Assembly: GCF_034424545.1 (NCBI RefSeq)
Contig: NZ_CP139970.1
Location: 3,658,001-3,722,000, forward strand
DNA: 64,000 nt
Reading direction: 5' to 3'
Origin: Trinickia caryophylli
GTDB taxonomy: Bacteria; Pseudomonadota; Gammaproteobacteria; Burkholderiales; Burkholderiaceae
The position numbers were made by a program, and so were the translations under genes. The notes under the pieces are model-generated. The model had not been told where the DNA came from. It searched no databases and saw only the letters and a program-made list of their open reading frames with translations. This document shows, in pieces, positions 26,301-35,066 of this stretch (position 1 is its first letter; each line of letters starts with the position of its first letter).

Positions 26301-26497
26301 GGTGCCGTGACCGACGAAGTCATGACGTCCGGGCTCGCACCGGGGTAGAACGTCTGCACCTGGATCGTCGGGTAGTCGACCTCGGGCAGTGCGGAGATCG
26401 GCAAAAAGCGCAGCGCGACGAGCCCGACGAGCAGGATCGCCGCCATCAGCAGCGCCGTGCCGACGGGGCGCAGGATGAACGCGCGGGAAGGATTCAT
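23366..26497 (-). CDS. mdtB: RND multidrug efflux inner-membrane pump, MdtB/MuxB-like
   Basis: 1043 aa, very close to E. coli MdtB (1040). Starts [40 protein letters not shown] and the TM4 pair in [19 protein letters not shown] are typical. It should pair with the MdtC-like subunit as a heterotrimer in the inner membrane, fed by the adaptor encoded upstream. The 12-bp gap to the adaptor gene and 45 bp to the MdtC-like gene indicate one transcript. E. coli MdtBC exports bile salts and novobiocin; the substrates here are unknown. Confidence 0.92.
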   Translation of the reverse strand: MNPSRAFILRPVGTALLMAAILLVGLVALRFLPISALPEVDYPTIQVQTFYPGASPDVMTSSVTAPLERQFGQMPSLNQMSSQSSAGSSIITLQFSLDLPLDVAEQEVQAAINAAGNLLPSDLPAPPIYAKVNPADAPILTLAITSKTMPLTQLQNLADTRLAQKISQVAGVGLVSLAGGNRPAVRIQANPLALAAYGLNLDDLRTTVANLNVNTPKGNFDGPTRNYAINANDQLTDASAYQSAIVAYKSGRPVMLTDVAKIVDGAENTRLGAWIGTQQGVTPAILLNVQRQPGANVIQVVDSIKAILPQLRASLPASLDVAVVTDRTTTIRASVRDVQFELAASVVLVVLVMYLFLANIYATVIPSLSVPLSLIGTLAVMYLAGFSLDNLSLMALTIATGFVVDDAIVMIENIARYVEAGDSPLEAALKGSRQIGFTIISLTVSLIAVLIPLLFMGDVVGRLFHEFAITLAVTIVISAVVSLTLVPMMCAKLLRHTPPESRRFEAKAHALIDAVIARYGIALEWVLARQRSTLVVAVLTLVLTGVLYVVIPKGFFPVQDTGVIQAITQAPQSISYGAMADRQSALAEVILRNPNVESLTSFIGVDGTNITLNSGRMLINLKPASERSAGASSIIRDIAGEVADVPGISLFMQPVQDLTIDSTVSPTQYQFMLTDPNADEFANWVPKLVERLKAAPELADVATDLQQSGRSVYVEIDRASAARFGITPATVDNALYDAFGQRIISTIFTQSNQYRVILEAEPQMQHYMDALKSIYLPSSTTTSGQVPLTSIAKFIERPAPLLVTHLGQFPATTISFNLAPGASLGQAVKAIRAAETAIGLPASFQTRFQGAALAFQASLSNELFLILAAIVTMYIVLGVLYESFIHPITILSTLPSAGVGALLALMISGHDLDIIGIIGIVLLIGIVKKNAIMMIDFALEAEREEGKSPREAIYQACLLRFRPILMTTMAALLGALPLMLGTGVGSELRHPLGIAIAGGLLVSQLLTLFTTPVIYLGFDSLARRLRERFGMPPASRGPSDAGT

Positions 26498-26509
26498 GCG
26501 GGCAGGGCG

Positions 26510-27871
26510 TCAGTGCGCGGCCGAGGCCGCGGAGGCCGCCGACGCGTGCGCGCGCCGGTGCCCGCCCTCGGGCCGCGAGCCGGGCTGCGCGGCCTGGGCC
26601 GCCGATGCGCCCGAGGCGGCATCGGCCGGAATCGTGATCTTCGCGCCCTCGCGCAGGCGGTCCGAGCCGTCGACGACCACGCGCTCGCCGGCGGCGAGAC
26701 CCGAGGCGATGCTCGTGCGCTCGCCGTCCACCGGGCCGACCTTGACGAGCCGCACGGTCACGGTGTTGTCGGGCTTCGCGACGTAGACGAACTGGCCGGA
26801 CGAGCCGTTGAGCACGGCCGAGCTCGGCACGATCACGGCATTCCTGATCGTGTCTACGAGCAGCCGCGCGTTCACGAACTGATTGGGGAAAAGCAACTGC
26901 TCTTTGTTCTCGAAGAGCGCGCGCAGCTTGACGGTGCCCGTCGAAGTGTCGATCTGATTGTCGAGCGTCTCGAGATACCCGGTTTCGAGCGACGTCGTGT
27001 TGTTGCGGTCGTAGGCGGTGGTCGAGAGCTTCACGCCCGTGTGCATGCGCTTGAGAATGGCCGGGAGGTTGTCTTCCGAGGTCGTGAACACGACGCTGAT
27101 CGGCTGAAGCTGCGTGATGACGACGATGCCGTTCGTATCGGAGGGCGTCACGTAGTTGCCGGGATCGACCTGCCGAAGGCCCACGCGGCCCGTGACGGGC
27201 GCCGTGATGCGGGCATAGGTCAGGTCGAGTTTGTAAGTGTCGACGTTGGCCTGATCGGATTTCACCTGCCCTTCGTATTGCTTGACGAGCGACGCCTGGG
27301 TGTCCACCTGCTGGCGTGCGATCGAGTCCTGCGCGAGCAGCGTGCGATAGCGCTCGAGATCGAGTCTCGCCGTCTGCAGCAGAGCCATGTCCTTGGCGAG
27401 CGTTCCCTGGGCATTGGCGAGCGAGATCTCGTACGGGCGTGGGTCGATCTGCGCGAGCAGATCGCCCTGCCTGACCATCTGGCCTTCCTTGAAGCCGACG
27501 CTTTGCAGCGTGCCGGAGAGCTGCGTCTTTACCGTGACCGTGGCAAGCGGCGTGACCGTGCCGAGTGCGGTCAGCACGATCGGCATGTCGCCGAGCTTCG
27601 CGGTGGCCACGTGCACGGGCTGCGGCATGTCGGCGAAGCGGCTGCCGGGCCCGTTGCGGCCGTGGCGCGCGGCGCTGCCGGAGGCGCCGGGGGTGTCGGA
27701 CGCGGGCGACATGCCGCGCCACGGGTGCCACCAGGCGAGTATGAGCGCGGCAACGAGCACGACGCCCGCGAGTGCGCCAAGCCTCGCGCGAGGCGAGCGG
27801 TGCGGGCTCGACGCGAGCGGCGGCTCGGGGCGGCTGGGGGAAGCGTCAGGGCGGTTTTCTTGTTCGGCCAT
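26510..27871 (-). CDS. mdtA: RND efflux periplasmic adaptor (membrane fusion protein), MdtA-like
   Basis: 453 aa. N-terminal membrane anchor (LGALAGVVLVAALILAWW), then barrel-sandwich hybrid (VKTQLSGTLQSVGFKEGQMV), alpha-hairpin (about residues 140-200), second lipoyl half (ITAPVTGRVGLRQVDPGNYV), beta-barrel and membrane-proximal domains, and an Ala/Ser/His-rich tail. The start at ATG 27871 (MAEQENRP) matches the usual family N-terminus, although there is no clear Shine-Dalgarno; the frame stays open upstream to 28126, including a hydrophobic run, so a longer form cannot be fully excluded. First gene of the efflux operon. Confidence 0.88.
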   Translation of the reverse strand: MAEQENRPDASPSRPEPPLASSPHRSPRARLGALAGVVLVAALILAWWHPWRGMSPASDTPGASGSAARHGRNGPGSRFADMPQPVHVATAKLGDMPIVLTALGTVTPLATVTVKTQLSGTLQSVGFKEGQMVRQGDLLAQIDPRPYEISLANAQGTLAKDMALLQTARLDLERYRTLLAQDSIARQQVDTQASLVKQYEGQVKSDQANVDTYKLDLTYARITAPVTGRVGLRQVDPGNYVTPSDTNGIVVITQLQPISVVFTTSEDNLPAILKRMHTGVKLSTTAYDRNNTTSLETGYLETLDNQIDTSTGTVKLRALFENKEQLLFPNQFVNARLLVDTIRNAVIVPSSAVLNGSSGQFVYVAKPDNTVTVRLVKVGPVDGERTSIASGLAAGERVVVDGSDRLREGAKITIPADAASGASAAQAAQPGSRPEGGHRRAHASAASAASAAH

Positions 27872-28130
27872 CGGTGTCAGGGCGAGAGCATGGAGGATCG
27901 CGGACGTTCGGGGGCGGGCAGCCATTCCATGCGGGCACGCCAACAATACGAATACGAGTACGAAAGCTGCTGAGAGCGACCGAATAGCGACCGAATAGCC
28001 GCGAACACGTTCGCACGCGTTCGATGCGTACACGGTGGCGGGCGCACCCGGCTCGGCCTCGGCGCGCGCCGGGCCGCAACCGCGGACCATGATGCTACGT
28101 CGGCCGCTCTCCGATCGTCCAGTCACGTAT

Positions 28131-28164
28131 TTTTCAGGGCGTTACGGCCGTAACGTCCTGAAAA
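28131..28164. promoter_or_regulatory. 34-bp near-perfect palindrome between IclR gene and efflux operon
   Basis: TTTTCAGG-G-CGTTACGG is followed directly by CCGTAACG-T-CCTGAAAA; only one of 17 position pairs fails Watson-Crick pairing. The 302-bp gap 27872-28173 holds no other gene. It is 10 bp after the IclR stop, so it could end that transcript, but the lack of a loop and the length also suit a protein-binding operator for the mdtABC-like operon. Confidence 0.7.
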
Positions 28165-28173
28165 CGCCGCGCG

Positions 28174-29070
28174 TCAGTCGCGCAATCGCAGCCGCGGCGC
28201 GCCGCCGATCTCGCGCACGATCTGCGCCACGCATGCGACGAGAGCGGGTGCGGCATGCTCGATCAACCACTCGCGCGGGCAAAGGTGCGCGGCGCCGCCG
28301 CAGTTGACCGCGTAGCGCTCGCCGGACGGTCCGACGAAGCCGGCTGCGATTGCGTTCAGCCCTTCATACCACTCGCCTGTGGCAATGGCATAACCGTTGG
28401 CCTGCGTTTCGGCGAGCGCCGGAGCGAGCCGCGCATGGATATGCGGCCAATCGTCGCCGGCCGCGGCCTGCAGGCCCGACATCAGCGCGTCCCGCTCGGG
28501 TTCGGCCAGCACGCCGAGATAGGCGCGGCCGACGGCCGTACGCGTGAGGTCCATGCGCGAGCCGATCTCGAGCCGCGAGACCAGAATCGCCGAACGGGGC
28601 CTGATCGTCTCGATGACGACCATATCGAGCCGGTCGCGTGTGGCGAGATGCACGGACAGCGACGTCTTTTCGGCCAGTTCGACGAGAAACGGACGGGCCC
28701 GCGCACGGATGTCGAAGTTGCGCAGAAAGCCATTCGAAAGCTCGAGCACGGCCGCGGTCAGCACGAAGCGCTCGCTGTCGGGCAGACGATAAAGGAAGCC
28801 GGCGCCGACGAGCGTTGCCGTGAGGCGCGAGACGGTGGGTTTCGGGATGCGCGTGACCTCCGCGAGTTCACGGTTGCTGATCGGCGCATCGGCTGCCGCC
28901 ACCGCCCGCAGCACCGTCAATCCGCGCGCGAGCGCGGCGACCTCTTCGGGTGCCCCGTCGCGTTCGATGGTTTTGGGAGGAGGGGCGGGTTTTCGGTTCG
29001 GACTGGGCACTTTTCGTCTTCCTGTGATTTTTTGAAACTTTATTTCAGGTTGAGATTTCATGTCGCGCAA
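28174..29070 (-). CDS. IclR-family transcriptional regulator
   Basis: 298 aa, or 295 from the second ATG (29061). A Lys/Pro-rich N-terminal extension (about 40 residues) precedes the winged helix (ALARGLTVLRAVAAADAPIS, then RIPKPTVSRLTATL). The C-terminal IclR effector domain (about residues 120-285) has SRMDLTRTAVGRAYL and the conserved Cys in YAVNCGG. Members of this family often control aromatic-acid catabolism or sugar-acid use, but none is adjacent. It is upstream of the efflux operon on the same strand, with a palindrome between, so control of the pump is possible. Confidence 0.88.
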   Translation of the reverse strand: MRDMKSQPEIKFQKITGRRKVPSPNRKPAPPPKTIERDGAPEEVAALARGLTVLRAVAAADAPISNRELAEVTRIPKPTVSRLTATLVGAGFLYRLPDSERFVLTAAVLELSNGFLRNFDIRARARPFLVELAEKTSLSVHLATRDRLDMVVIETIRPRSAILVSRLEIGSRMDLTRTAVGRAYLGVLAEPERDALMSGLQAAAGDDWPHIHARLAPALAETQANGYAIATGEWYEGLNAIAAGFVGPSGERYAVNCGGAAHLCPREWLIEHAAPALVACVAQIVREIGGAPRLRLRD

Positions 29071-29204
29071 GTCCGCAAACGCGCGATGACTGAAATCGGT
29101 AAAATTTGCATTGAGTGTCCGATGTAATCGTTTCCCCTCGTGTGCAACCTGTCAACAATTCGGAAAAATTTATCTTGACTTCATCGGCGGAAAGAGAAAG
29201 AATG

Positions 29205-29385
29205 GAATCACATTTCGGAATGACATATCGGCAGCGGCCGGTACCGGACTGCGGCAGGACTTCGGAAGGGGGTTCGGCCGGTGGTTCGAGGGTCTTCCGG
29301 AATACCGTCTCTCAGGTTCTAGCACGGCCCTCGGAATGGCTAGAACTTCTTCAAGGCGTCACGGCAACGTGGCGCCTTTTTTTTT
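29205..29385 (+). ncRNA. putative small RNA or leader RNA
   Basis: A stem TTCTAGC/GCTAGAA with a 15-nt loop immediately precedes a strong rho-independent terminator, and the upstream 100 bases are rich in short dyads (CCGGTACCGG near 29239). A terminator this far from any plus-strand gene end needs a transcript; an independent sRNA or a premature-termination leader for the ABC exporter both fit. The 5' end is a guess from the weak promoter at about 29175-29203. I do not recognise a known RNA family. Confidence 0.4.
29353..29385 (+). terminator. rho-independent terminator
   Basis: AAGGCGTCACG, loop GCAA, CGTGGCGCC and then nine Ts: a stem of about 11 bp with one G-T pair, extending into the T run. 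This is the best intrinsic terminator in the window. Confidence 0.85.
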
Positions 29386-29542
29386 GTCCGTGAGGGGCGG
29401 GTCGCGGCGGGTTGCCCGCGGTTCTGCTATCGTCGCAGTCCGGCCAAAATCAGCGAGTGGGCCAACGGCGCGAGCAGGTGTTTGCGCATCCGTTCGTGCG
29501 CGATGCGCGCGTGGCCGTGCCGGTCTCCATGTGATCCTCACC

Positions 29543-30472
29543 ATGCAACCCATCCTATCCATTACCGACCTGTCGAAGACATACGCGTCGGGCTTCACGG
29601 CGCTCAAGCACGTCAATCTTGAAGTGCGGCGCGGCGAGATTTTCGCGCTGCTCGGCCCGAACGGGGCCGGCAAAACCACGCTGATCGGCATCGTGTGCGG
29701 CATCGTCAACGCAAGCGGCGGTGAAGTCCGCGTGGACGGCCACGACATCGTGCGCGATTACCGGCGTGCCCGGGCCATGATCGGCCTCGTGCCACAGGAG
29801 CTCACCACCAACGCCTTCGAGTCCGTCTGGGCCACCGTGGCGTTCAGCCGCGGCCTTTATGGAAAGCCCGCCAACCCCGCCTACCTCGAACAGGTGCTGC
29901 GCTCGCTCTCGCTCTGGGAAAAGAAGGACGCCAAGATCATGATGCTGTCGGGCGGCATGAAGCGGCGCGTGCTGATTGCCAAGGCGTTGGCGCACGAACC
30001 TACGCTGCTCTTTCTCGACGAGCCCACGGCAGGCGTGGACGTCGAGTTGCGCCGCGACATGTGGGCGCTCATGCGCACGCTGAAGGAAAACGGCACGACG
30101 ATCATCCTCACGACCCACTACATCGATGAGGCCGAGGAGATGGCTGACCGCATCGGCGTCATCAATCGCGGCGAGATCATTCTCGTCGAGGAAAAAGCCC
30201 ATTTGCTGAGAAAACTCGGCAAGAAGCAGTTGACGCTGCAACTCGAGGGGCCGCTCGCCGCGGTGCCGCCGCCACTCGCCGACTACCGGCTCGAGCTTTC
30301 GCAGGACGGCTGCCTGCTCACTTATACCTACGACGACACGCGCTCCGAGCGCGCCGGTATCGTCCGGCTGCTGAAGGATCTCGACGATGCCGGGGTCCGC
30401 TTCAGGGATTTGCAGACGAAGCAAAGCTCGCTTGAAGACATCTTCGTCGATCTCGTCAGGGAGGCCTCATGA
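29543..30472 (+). CDS. ABC exporter ATP-binding protein (DrrA/NodI type)
   Basis: 309 aa. Walker A GPNGAGKT (residues 38-45), Q-loop LVPQELTTN, signature LSGGMKRR, Walker [13 protein letters not shown] and the switch His in LTTHYIDEA are all intact. The C-terminal extension of about 90 residues is usual for ABC-2 exporters of drugs, polyketides or Nod-type oligosaccharides. The ATG at 29543 (MQPILS) has little ribosome site. Its stop overlaps the permease start by 4 bp (ATGA), so subunits are made together. Confidence 0.9.
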   Translation: MQPILSITDLSKTYASGFTALKHVNLEVRRGEIFALLGPNGAGKTTLIGIVCGIVNASGGEVRVDGHDIVRDYRRARAMIGLVPQELTTNAFESVWATVAFSRGLYGKPANPAYLEQVLRSLSLWEKKDAKIMMLSGGMKRRVLIAKALAHEPTLLFLDEPTAGVDVELRRDMWALMRTLKENGTTIILTTHYIDEAEEMADRIGVINRGEIILVEEKAHLLRKLGKKQLTLQLEGPLAAVPPPLADYRLELSQDGCLLTYTYDDTRSERAGIVRLLKDLDDAGVRFRDLQTKQSSLEDIFVDLVREAS

Positions 30473-31230
30473 ATCTGCACGCCGTACGCGCGATCTACCT
30501 CTTCGAGATGGCACGGACCTGGCGCACGCTGATGCAAAGCGTGATTTCGCCCGTCATCTCCACGTCGCTCTATTTCGTGGTTTTCGGTGCCGCGATCGGC
30601 TCGCGCATCAGCCAGATCGACGGCATCAGCTACGGCGCGTTCATCGTGCCCGGGCTCGTCATGCTGTCGCTGCTCACGCAAAGCATCACCAACGCCTCGT
30701 TCGGCATCTATTTCCCGAAGTTCACGGGCACCGTCTATGAGCTGTTGTCCGCGCCGGTGTCCTATCTGGAACTGGTGATCAGCTTCGTGGGCGCCGCGGC
30801 CACCAAGTCGATCATGCTGGGGCTCATCATCATGGCGACGGCGGCGTTTTTCGTGCCGCTTCGCATCGAACATCCGGTGTGGATGCTGCTCTTTCTCGTG
30901 CTCACGTCGGTCACGTTCAGCCTGTTCGGCTTCATCATCGGCATCTGGGCGGACGGCTTCGAGAAACTGCAGGTCATTCCGCTGCTGATCGTGACGCCGC
31001 TCACGTTCCTTGGCGGCAGTTTTTATTCGATCGGCATTTTGCCGCCCATATGGCGCACGATTGCGCTCGCCAACCCGGTCGTCTACCTGATCAGCGGGTT
31101 CCGCTGGAGCTTTTACGGCATCGCCGACGTACACGTGGGCGTGAGTCTGGCGATGACGGCTGTCTTTCTTGCGGTCTTCACCGCCATCGTTGCCTGGATC
31201 TTCAAAACCGGCTACCGCCTCAAGAGCTAG
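30469..31230 (+). CDS. ABC-2 type exporter permease
   Basis: 253 aa with six predicted membrane helices. It starts in the cytosol ([20 protein letters not shown]) and carries the ABC-2 signature region [20 protein letters not shown] before the last helices. It pairs with the ATPase encoded just upstream (ATGA overlap). Small two-gene exporters of this DrrAB/NodIJ type move lipophilic compounds or glycolipids outward; the substrate is not evident from the context. Confidence 0.9.
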   Translation: MNLHAVRAIYLFEMARTWRTLMQSVISPVISTSLYFVVFGAAIGSRISQIDGISYGAFIVPGLVMLSLLTQSITNASFGIYFPKFTGTVYELLSAPVSYLELVISFVGAAATKSIMLGLIIMATAAFFVPLRIEHPVWMLLFLVLTSVTFSLFGFIIGIWADGFEKLQVIPLLIVTPLTFLGGSFYSIGILPPIWRTIALANPVVYLISGFRWSFYGIADVHVGVSLAMTAVFLAVFTAIVAWIFKTGYRLKS

Positions 31231-31341
31231 CGCCGCTCGCGTCCGGAGCGGCGGGTGTTTTGTCATTCTTAACAAACGCCGACATAATGCTCGAATTGCC
31301 GCGCGCATCGGCGCGCGGCTTGCGACCCCATTCCACCGAGC

Positions 31342-32940
31342 ATGAGACTGACGACCAAAGGGCTGCTGCTGATCGCCATTCCGACGTTGTTCGAACTCGT
31401 GTTGCTGGCGGGGCTCGTCAAGGCGCAGGCCAATGCCGAACAGGCCGAGCAATGGGCACTTCACAGCAAGGACGTGCTGCGCCAGACGAGCGCGATTCTC
31501 GAGCCGGTGCTGATCGAGTCCGTGCGTATCCGCGGCGCGGTGCTCAAGAACGACCGAAGCTCTGCGACGCCGGTTACGCTGTGGATCGATCTGGATCGCC
31601 GGATAGATAGACTTGTCGATCTCGTTGCGGAAAACCCGGCGCAAGTCGAACGCGCGGCGCAGATCCGGCAGACGGTGCAGGCTTACCGGCAGTGGTCCGA
31701 TCGTGTACAGGATCTGCTGCGCAACGGGCGCAGCGACGATCTGCTGCAGCGCTTCCGCTCTCAGGCCACGGCTGACGTCATCGACCGCTTCCGCTCGCAG
31801 GTGGCGGCGTTCCAGGCCGAGGAACTGCGTGTCGACTCTCGCCGCTCCGAGGCGGCCGCCCGGGCGCTTGCGCAGGAGCAGCGGCTTACTTCGGCTGCCG
31901 TCGTCGGTTCGCTCGTGCTGGCGGCGCTCGCGGTATTCCTGTTCACTCGTGGGCTGCGCGGCCGGCTCGCACGGCTGTCCGACAACGCCGAACGGCTGGC
32001 GGAAAACGCGCCGCTCGGGCCCCCGTCGCCGGGCGACGACGAAATCGCCGAGCTCGACTCGATCCTGCATGAGACGAGCCGGCGGCTCAGGGAATCGGAG
32101 CGGCTGCAGGCGCGCTTTCAGAGCGATCTGGCCCGGCGCGCCGACGAACTCGCGCGCACGAACGAAACGCTGCACCAGCAGACGCAGGAAAACGAGATGT
32201 TCATCTACAGCGTGTCGCACGACTTGCGCGCGCCGCTCGTGAACCTGCAGGGGTTCTCGAAGGAGCTCACGCACGCATGCGACGATCTGCGCGCGGCCGT
32301 GCGCGACTCGGCACTGTCGCCCGAGGAGCGCGAGCGCGTGGAGCGGCTGATCGACGAGGACATCGGCGAAGCATTGCGCTTCTTGCAGAGCGCCGTGCTG
32401 CGCGCGGCGCACATCATCGACTCGCTGTTGCGGCTCTCGCGCGTCGGGCGCGTCGAATACCGGCGCCAGGTGGTGGACGTGGGCGCGCTCGTGCGGCACG
32501 TGCTCGACGCCATGCAGGCCTCGATCAAGGCGAGCAACGTCGAAATCGTACTCGAGGAGCTGCCCCAGGTATGGGGCGATCCCACGGCGCTCGAGCAGAT
32601 CTTCGCGAACCTGATCGGCAACGCGGTCAACTATCTGGACCCCGCGCGGCGCGGACGCATCGAGATCGGTGCCATGGCGGCGCCGCCCGGCGTGCACTCG
32701 CTGCGTATTTTCTACGTGAAGGACAACGGCCTCGGCATTCCGGCTGTGGCGATGCCGCGCCTGTTCAATGCGTTCCAGCGGCTGCACGGCAACGTGGCGA
32801 CCGGCGAGGGCATCGGGCTCGCGCTCGTGCGCCGCATGGTCGAGCGCCACGGCGGGCGCGTCTGGGCGGAATCGACGGAAGGCGAGGGCACGACCTTCTA
32901 TTTGTCTCTACCGGAGGCGGCCGAGCAGGCCGCCGCCTGA
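31342..32940 (+). CDS. membrane sensor histidine kinase (CHASE3-like, HAMP-like linker)
   Basis: 532 aa. One N-terminal helix (residues 7-25), a helical periplasmic domain of about 155 residues resembling CHASE3, a second helix (about 183-203), a HAMP-like linker and a coiled coil. A HisKA domain follows with SVSHDLRAPLVNLQGF (phospho-acceptor His293), then HATPase_c with the N box NLIGNAVNYLD and glycine boxes KDNGLGIP and GEGIGLALVRRM. The H-box type is that of phytochrome-like kinases, which commonly pair with stand-alone receivers. It is followed after 17 bp by such a receiver gene and then by a hybrid kinase, making a three-gene phosphorelay. The stimulus is unknown. Confidence 0.9.
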   Translation: MRLTTKGLLLIAIPTLFELVLLAGLVKAQANAEQAEQWALHSKDVLRQTSAILEPVLIESVRIRGAVLKNDRSSATPVTLWIDLDRRIDRLVDLVAENPAQVERAAQIRQTVQAYRQWSDRVQDLLRNGRSDDLLQRFRSQATADVIDRFRSQVAAFQAEELRVDSRRSEAAARALAQEQRLTSAAVVGSLVLAALAVFLFTRGLRGRLARLSDNAERLAENAPLGPPSPGDDEIAELDSILHETSRRLRESERLQARFQSDLARRADELARTNETLHQQTQENEMFIYSVSHDLRAPLVNLQGFSKELTHACDDLRAAVRDSALSPEERERVERLIDEDIGEALRFLQSAVLRAAHIIDSLLRLSRVGRVEYRRQVVDVGALVRHVLDAMQASIKASNVEIVLEELPQVWGDPTALEQIFANLIGNAVNYLDPARRGRIEIGAMAAPPGVHSLRIFYVKDNGLGIPAVAMPRLFNAFQRLHGNVATGEGIGLALVRRMVERHGGRVWAESTEGEGTTFYLSLPEAAEQAAA

Positions 32941-32957
32941 TCCACAGGGGATCTATC

Positions 32958-33422
32958 ATGCATAGCGGACTGGGAGCGCAAGCGGGCCAATCGGTCAGCA
33001 TCATCCTGATCGAAGACGATGACGGCCATGCCACGCTGATCGAGCGCAACCTGCGCCGAGCCGGCCTGACCAACGGTTTCACGCGTCTTTCGGACGGTCA
33101 GGAGGCGCTGGATTTCTTTTTCGGCGAAGCGGCGCCGTATTTGCGCGACCCCACGCCGGCCTCCGTTATTCTGCTGGACCTGAAGATGCCGCGCATCGAC
33201 GGGCTCGAGGTGCTGCGGCGCCTGAAGGCCGACAAACGCACGGCGTCGCTGCCTGTCATCGTCCTCACGACCACCGACGACCCGCGCGAAATCGAACGCT
33301 GCTACGAGCTCGGCTGCAACGTCTATGTGACCAAGCCAGTCGAGTACGACGCCTTCATCGAGGCGGTGCGGCGCCTCGGCTTTTTCCTGCAGGTGGTCAA
33401 GCTGCCCGCATGCGGCCGATGA
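32958..33422 (+). CDS. single-domain response regulator (Rcp1-like)
   Basis: 154 aa, receiver domain only. The acidic cluster is LIEDDDGHATLIERNLRRAG, the phosphorylated Asp is D74 in ILLDLKMPRIDG, with TTT later and Lys in YVTKPVEYDAF. The EDDDGHATLIERNL start is typical of the Rcp1 group that receives phosphate from phytochrome-type kinases. With no output domain it probably passes phosphate onward. It lies 17 bp after the kinase, and its stop overlaps the start of the hybrid kinase. Confidence 0.92.
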   Translation: MHSGLGAQAGQSVSIILIEDDDGHATLIERNLRRAGLTNGFTRLSDGQEALDFFFGEAAPYLRDPTPASVILLDLKMPRIDGLEVLRRLKADKRTASLPVIVLTTTDDPREIERCYELGCNVYVTKPVEYDAFIEAVRRLGFFLQVVKLPACGR

Positions 33423-35062
33423 ATGCGCGGGTCTTGTTCGTCGACGACGACGAAGGGTTGCTCAGGCTGGCCTCGCGCTCGCTCGGGCGCGCCGGTTATC
33501 GCGTCGATCAGGCTGCGACGACAGCGGCGGCGCGGGCCTTGATGGCACGCGAGATGCCCGACGTCGTCATTGTCGATTACGCGCTTGGCGGGCTCGAAAC
33601 GGGCCTCGAGTTCTTGCGCGCTGTCCGGGCAGGCGGGCTCGTGCTGCCCGCGATTCTCTGCACGGGTTTTGCCGACGAGGCGCGCGTGATCGAGGCGCTG
33701 CGCTCCGGCGTGGCCGACGTCGTGCCGAAGAGCGAGGGCTATCTCGACTATCTTCCCGAGGCCATCGAGCGCGTGCTGCGCGAGCGGCGCATCGAGCGCG
33801 AGCTTGCGGAGGCGCAGCGGGCCCAGGAGCGCGAGGCACACTTTCGCGCGCTGGCCGAGGAACGGGAGGCCTTGCTGGCTTCCGAGCGCGCGGCGCGCGC
33901 CGAAGCCGAGCGCGTCTCGCGCATGAAGGACGACTTCGTGGCCACGCTCTCGCACGAGCTGCGCACGCCGCTGAACGCGATCGTCGGCTGGACGCAGTTC
34001 CTGCTGCGCGATGCGAGCGGATCGGAATCGATCCGCAAAGGCCTCGACGTGATCGACCGCAACGCGCGGGCGCAGGCGCGCATGGTCGACGAACTGCTCG
34101 ATTTTTCGCGCATTCTTGCCGGCAAGCTGCGGCTCGAGATCGAGCGCGTCGACCTCGTGGACATCGTCGAGTACGTCATCCGCTCGGTCGGGCCGGCCGC
34201 GCAGGCAAAGGAGATCCGCGTGAACTCGTCGCTTGCGCCGGTGACCTCGATTCTTGCGGACCCGGCGCGCCTGCAGCAGATCGTCTGGAATCTGCTCTCG
34301 AACGCGGTCAAGTTCACGGGTAAGGGCGGCGCCGTCGAGGTGGCGATCGTCGGGCGGGACGGCGAAGTCGAGCTCACGGTTGCGGACAACGGGCAGGGCA
34401 TCAAACCCGAATTCCTGCCGCACGTTTTCGAGCGGTTCTGCCAGGAAGACGCCGGCATCGCGCGCCAGTATGGCGGTCTGGGGCTCGGGCTCTCGATCGC
34501 CCGGCAACTCGTGGAATTGCACGGCGGGCGCATCGAAGCAAAAAGCGACGGCCCCGGGCGCGGCGCTTCCTTCATCGTGACGCTGCCCGCGACGGGCGCC
34601 GAGCTGACGTCGGCGGCACCCGAAGAGCCGATGCCGCAGGTCACGCCGCCGGCACTCGCGGGGTTGCGCGTCGTGATCGTGGAGGACGAGCCGGACGCGC
34701 GCGAACTCGTGCGCAGCGTATTGGAGGAGCGCGGCGCGCAAACCTACGCCTTTGGCCATGCGCTCGAGGCGCTCGAGGCCTGCATGAGCGTGCCGCCCGA
34801 CGTGATCGTGAGCGATATCGGCATGCCCGGTGTGGACGGCTACGAGTTCATCCGCCGGCTGCGCACGTTCGAGGCACAGCAGGGCCGTGCGACGCCGGCC
34901 GCCGCGCTGAGCGCATTTGCGCGCAGCGAAGACCGCCGCCGCGCGCTGCTCGCCGGATTTCAGACCCACGTGGCCAAACCGGTCGATCCGCTCGAACTCG
35001 TCGTCGTGGTGGCCGCGCTCGCGGGCCGCGCGACCTCTTTCGCCGACGAGCAGAGCGGTTAG
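33419..35062 (+). CDS. hybrid histidine kinase, REC-HisKA-HATPase-REC
   Basis: 547 aa, soluble. First receiver: VLFVDDDEGLLRLA with D53 (VIVDYALGG); its C-terminal switch reads VVPKSEGY. A coiled coil (about residues 125-165) leads to HisKA, with His179 in TLSHELRTPLNAIVGW. HATPase_c has NLLSNAVKFT, VADNGQGI and GLGLGLSIARQL. Second receiver: VIVEDEPDARELV with D466 (VSDIGMPGVDGYEF) and Lys in VAKPVDPLEL. The start is taken at ATG 33419, which overlaps the preceding stop (ATGA); ATG 33410 would also work. No DNA-binding output domain is present in this three-gene set. Confidence 0.9.
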   Translation: MNARVLFVDDDEGLLRLASRSLGRAGYRVDQAATTAAARALMAREMPDVVIVDYALGGLETGLEFLRAVRAGGLVLPAILCTGFADEARVIEALRSGVADVVPKSEGYLDYLPEAIERVLRERRIERELAEAQRAQEREAHFRALAEEREALLASERAARAEAERVSRMKDDFVATLSHELRTPLNAIVGWTQFLLRDASGSESIRKGLDVIDRNARAQARMVDELLDFSRILAGKLRLEIERVDLVDIVEYVIRSVGPAAQAKEIRVNSSLAPVTSILADPARLQQIVWNLLSNAVKFTGKGGAVEVAIVGRDGEVELTVADNGQGIKPEFLPHVFERFCQEDAGIARQYGGLGLGLSIARQLVELHGGRIEAKSDGPGRGASFIVTLPATGAELTSAAPEEPMPQVTPPALAGLRVVIVEDEPDARELVRSVLEERGAQTYAFGHALEALEACMSVPPDVIVSDIGMPGVDGYEFIRRLRTFEAQQGRATPAAALSAFARSEDRRRALLAGFQTHVAKPVDPLELVVVVAALAGRATSFADEQSG

Positions 35063-35066
35063 CGAT

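Larger units (their letters stand above)
29071..29542. other. 472-bp intergenic region with structured, terminator-ending segment
   Basis: Between the divergent IclR gene and the ABC exporter. The left part is AT-rich and must hold the IclR promoter. A possible plus-strand promoter is TTGACT at 29175-29180 with AAGAAT 17 bp later (weak -10). From about 29210 the sequence is GC-rich with several dyads and ends in the terminator at 29353-29385, still 158 bp before the next gene. A 92-codon frame here lacks coding character. Confidence 0.5.

Noticed and set aside
27872..28126. N-terminal extension of the MdtA-like adaptor
   Set aside because: Open frame with a hydrophobic run but unlike the family start; MAEQENRP at 27871 fits known adaptors, though a ribosome site is missing there too.
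29115..29393. 92-codon gene before the ABC exporter
   Set aside because: No ribosome site, mixed composition, and its end runs through the rho-independent terminator.
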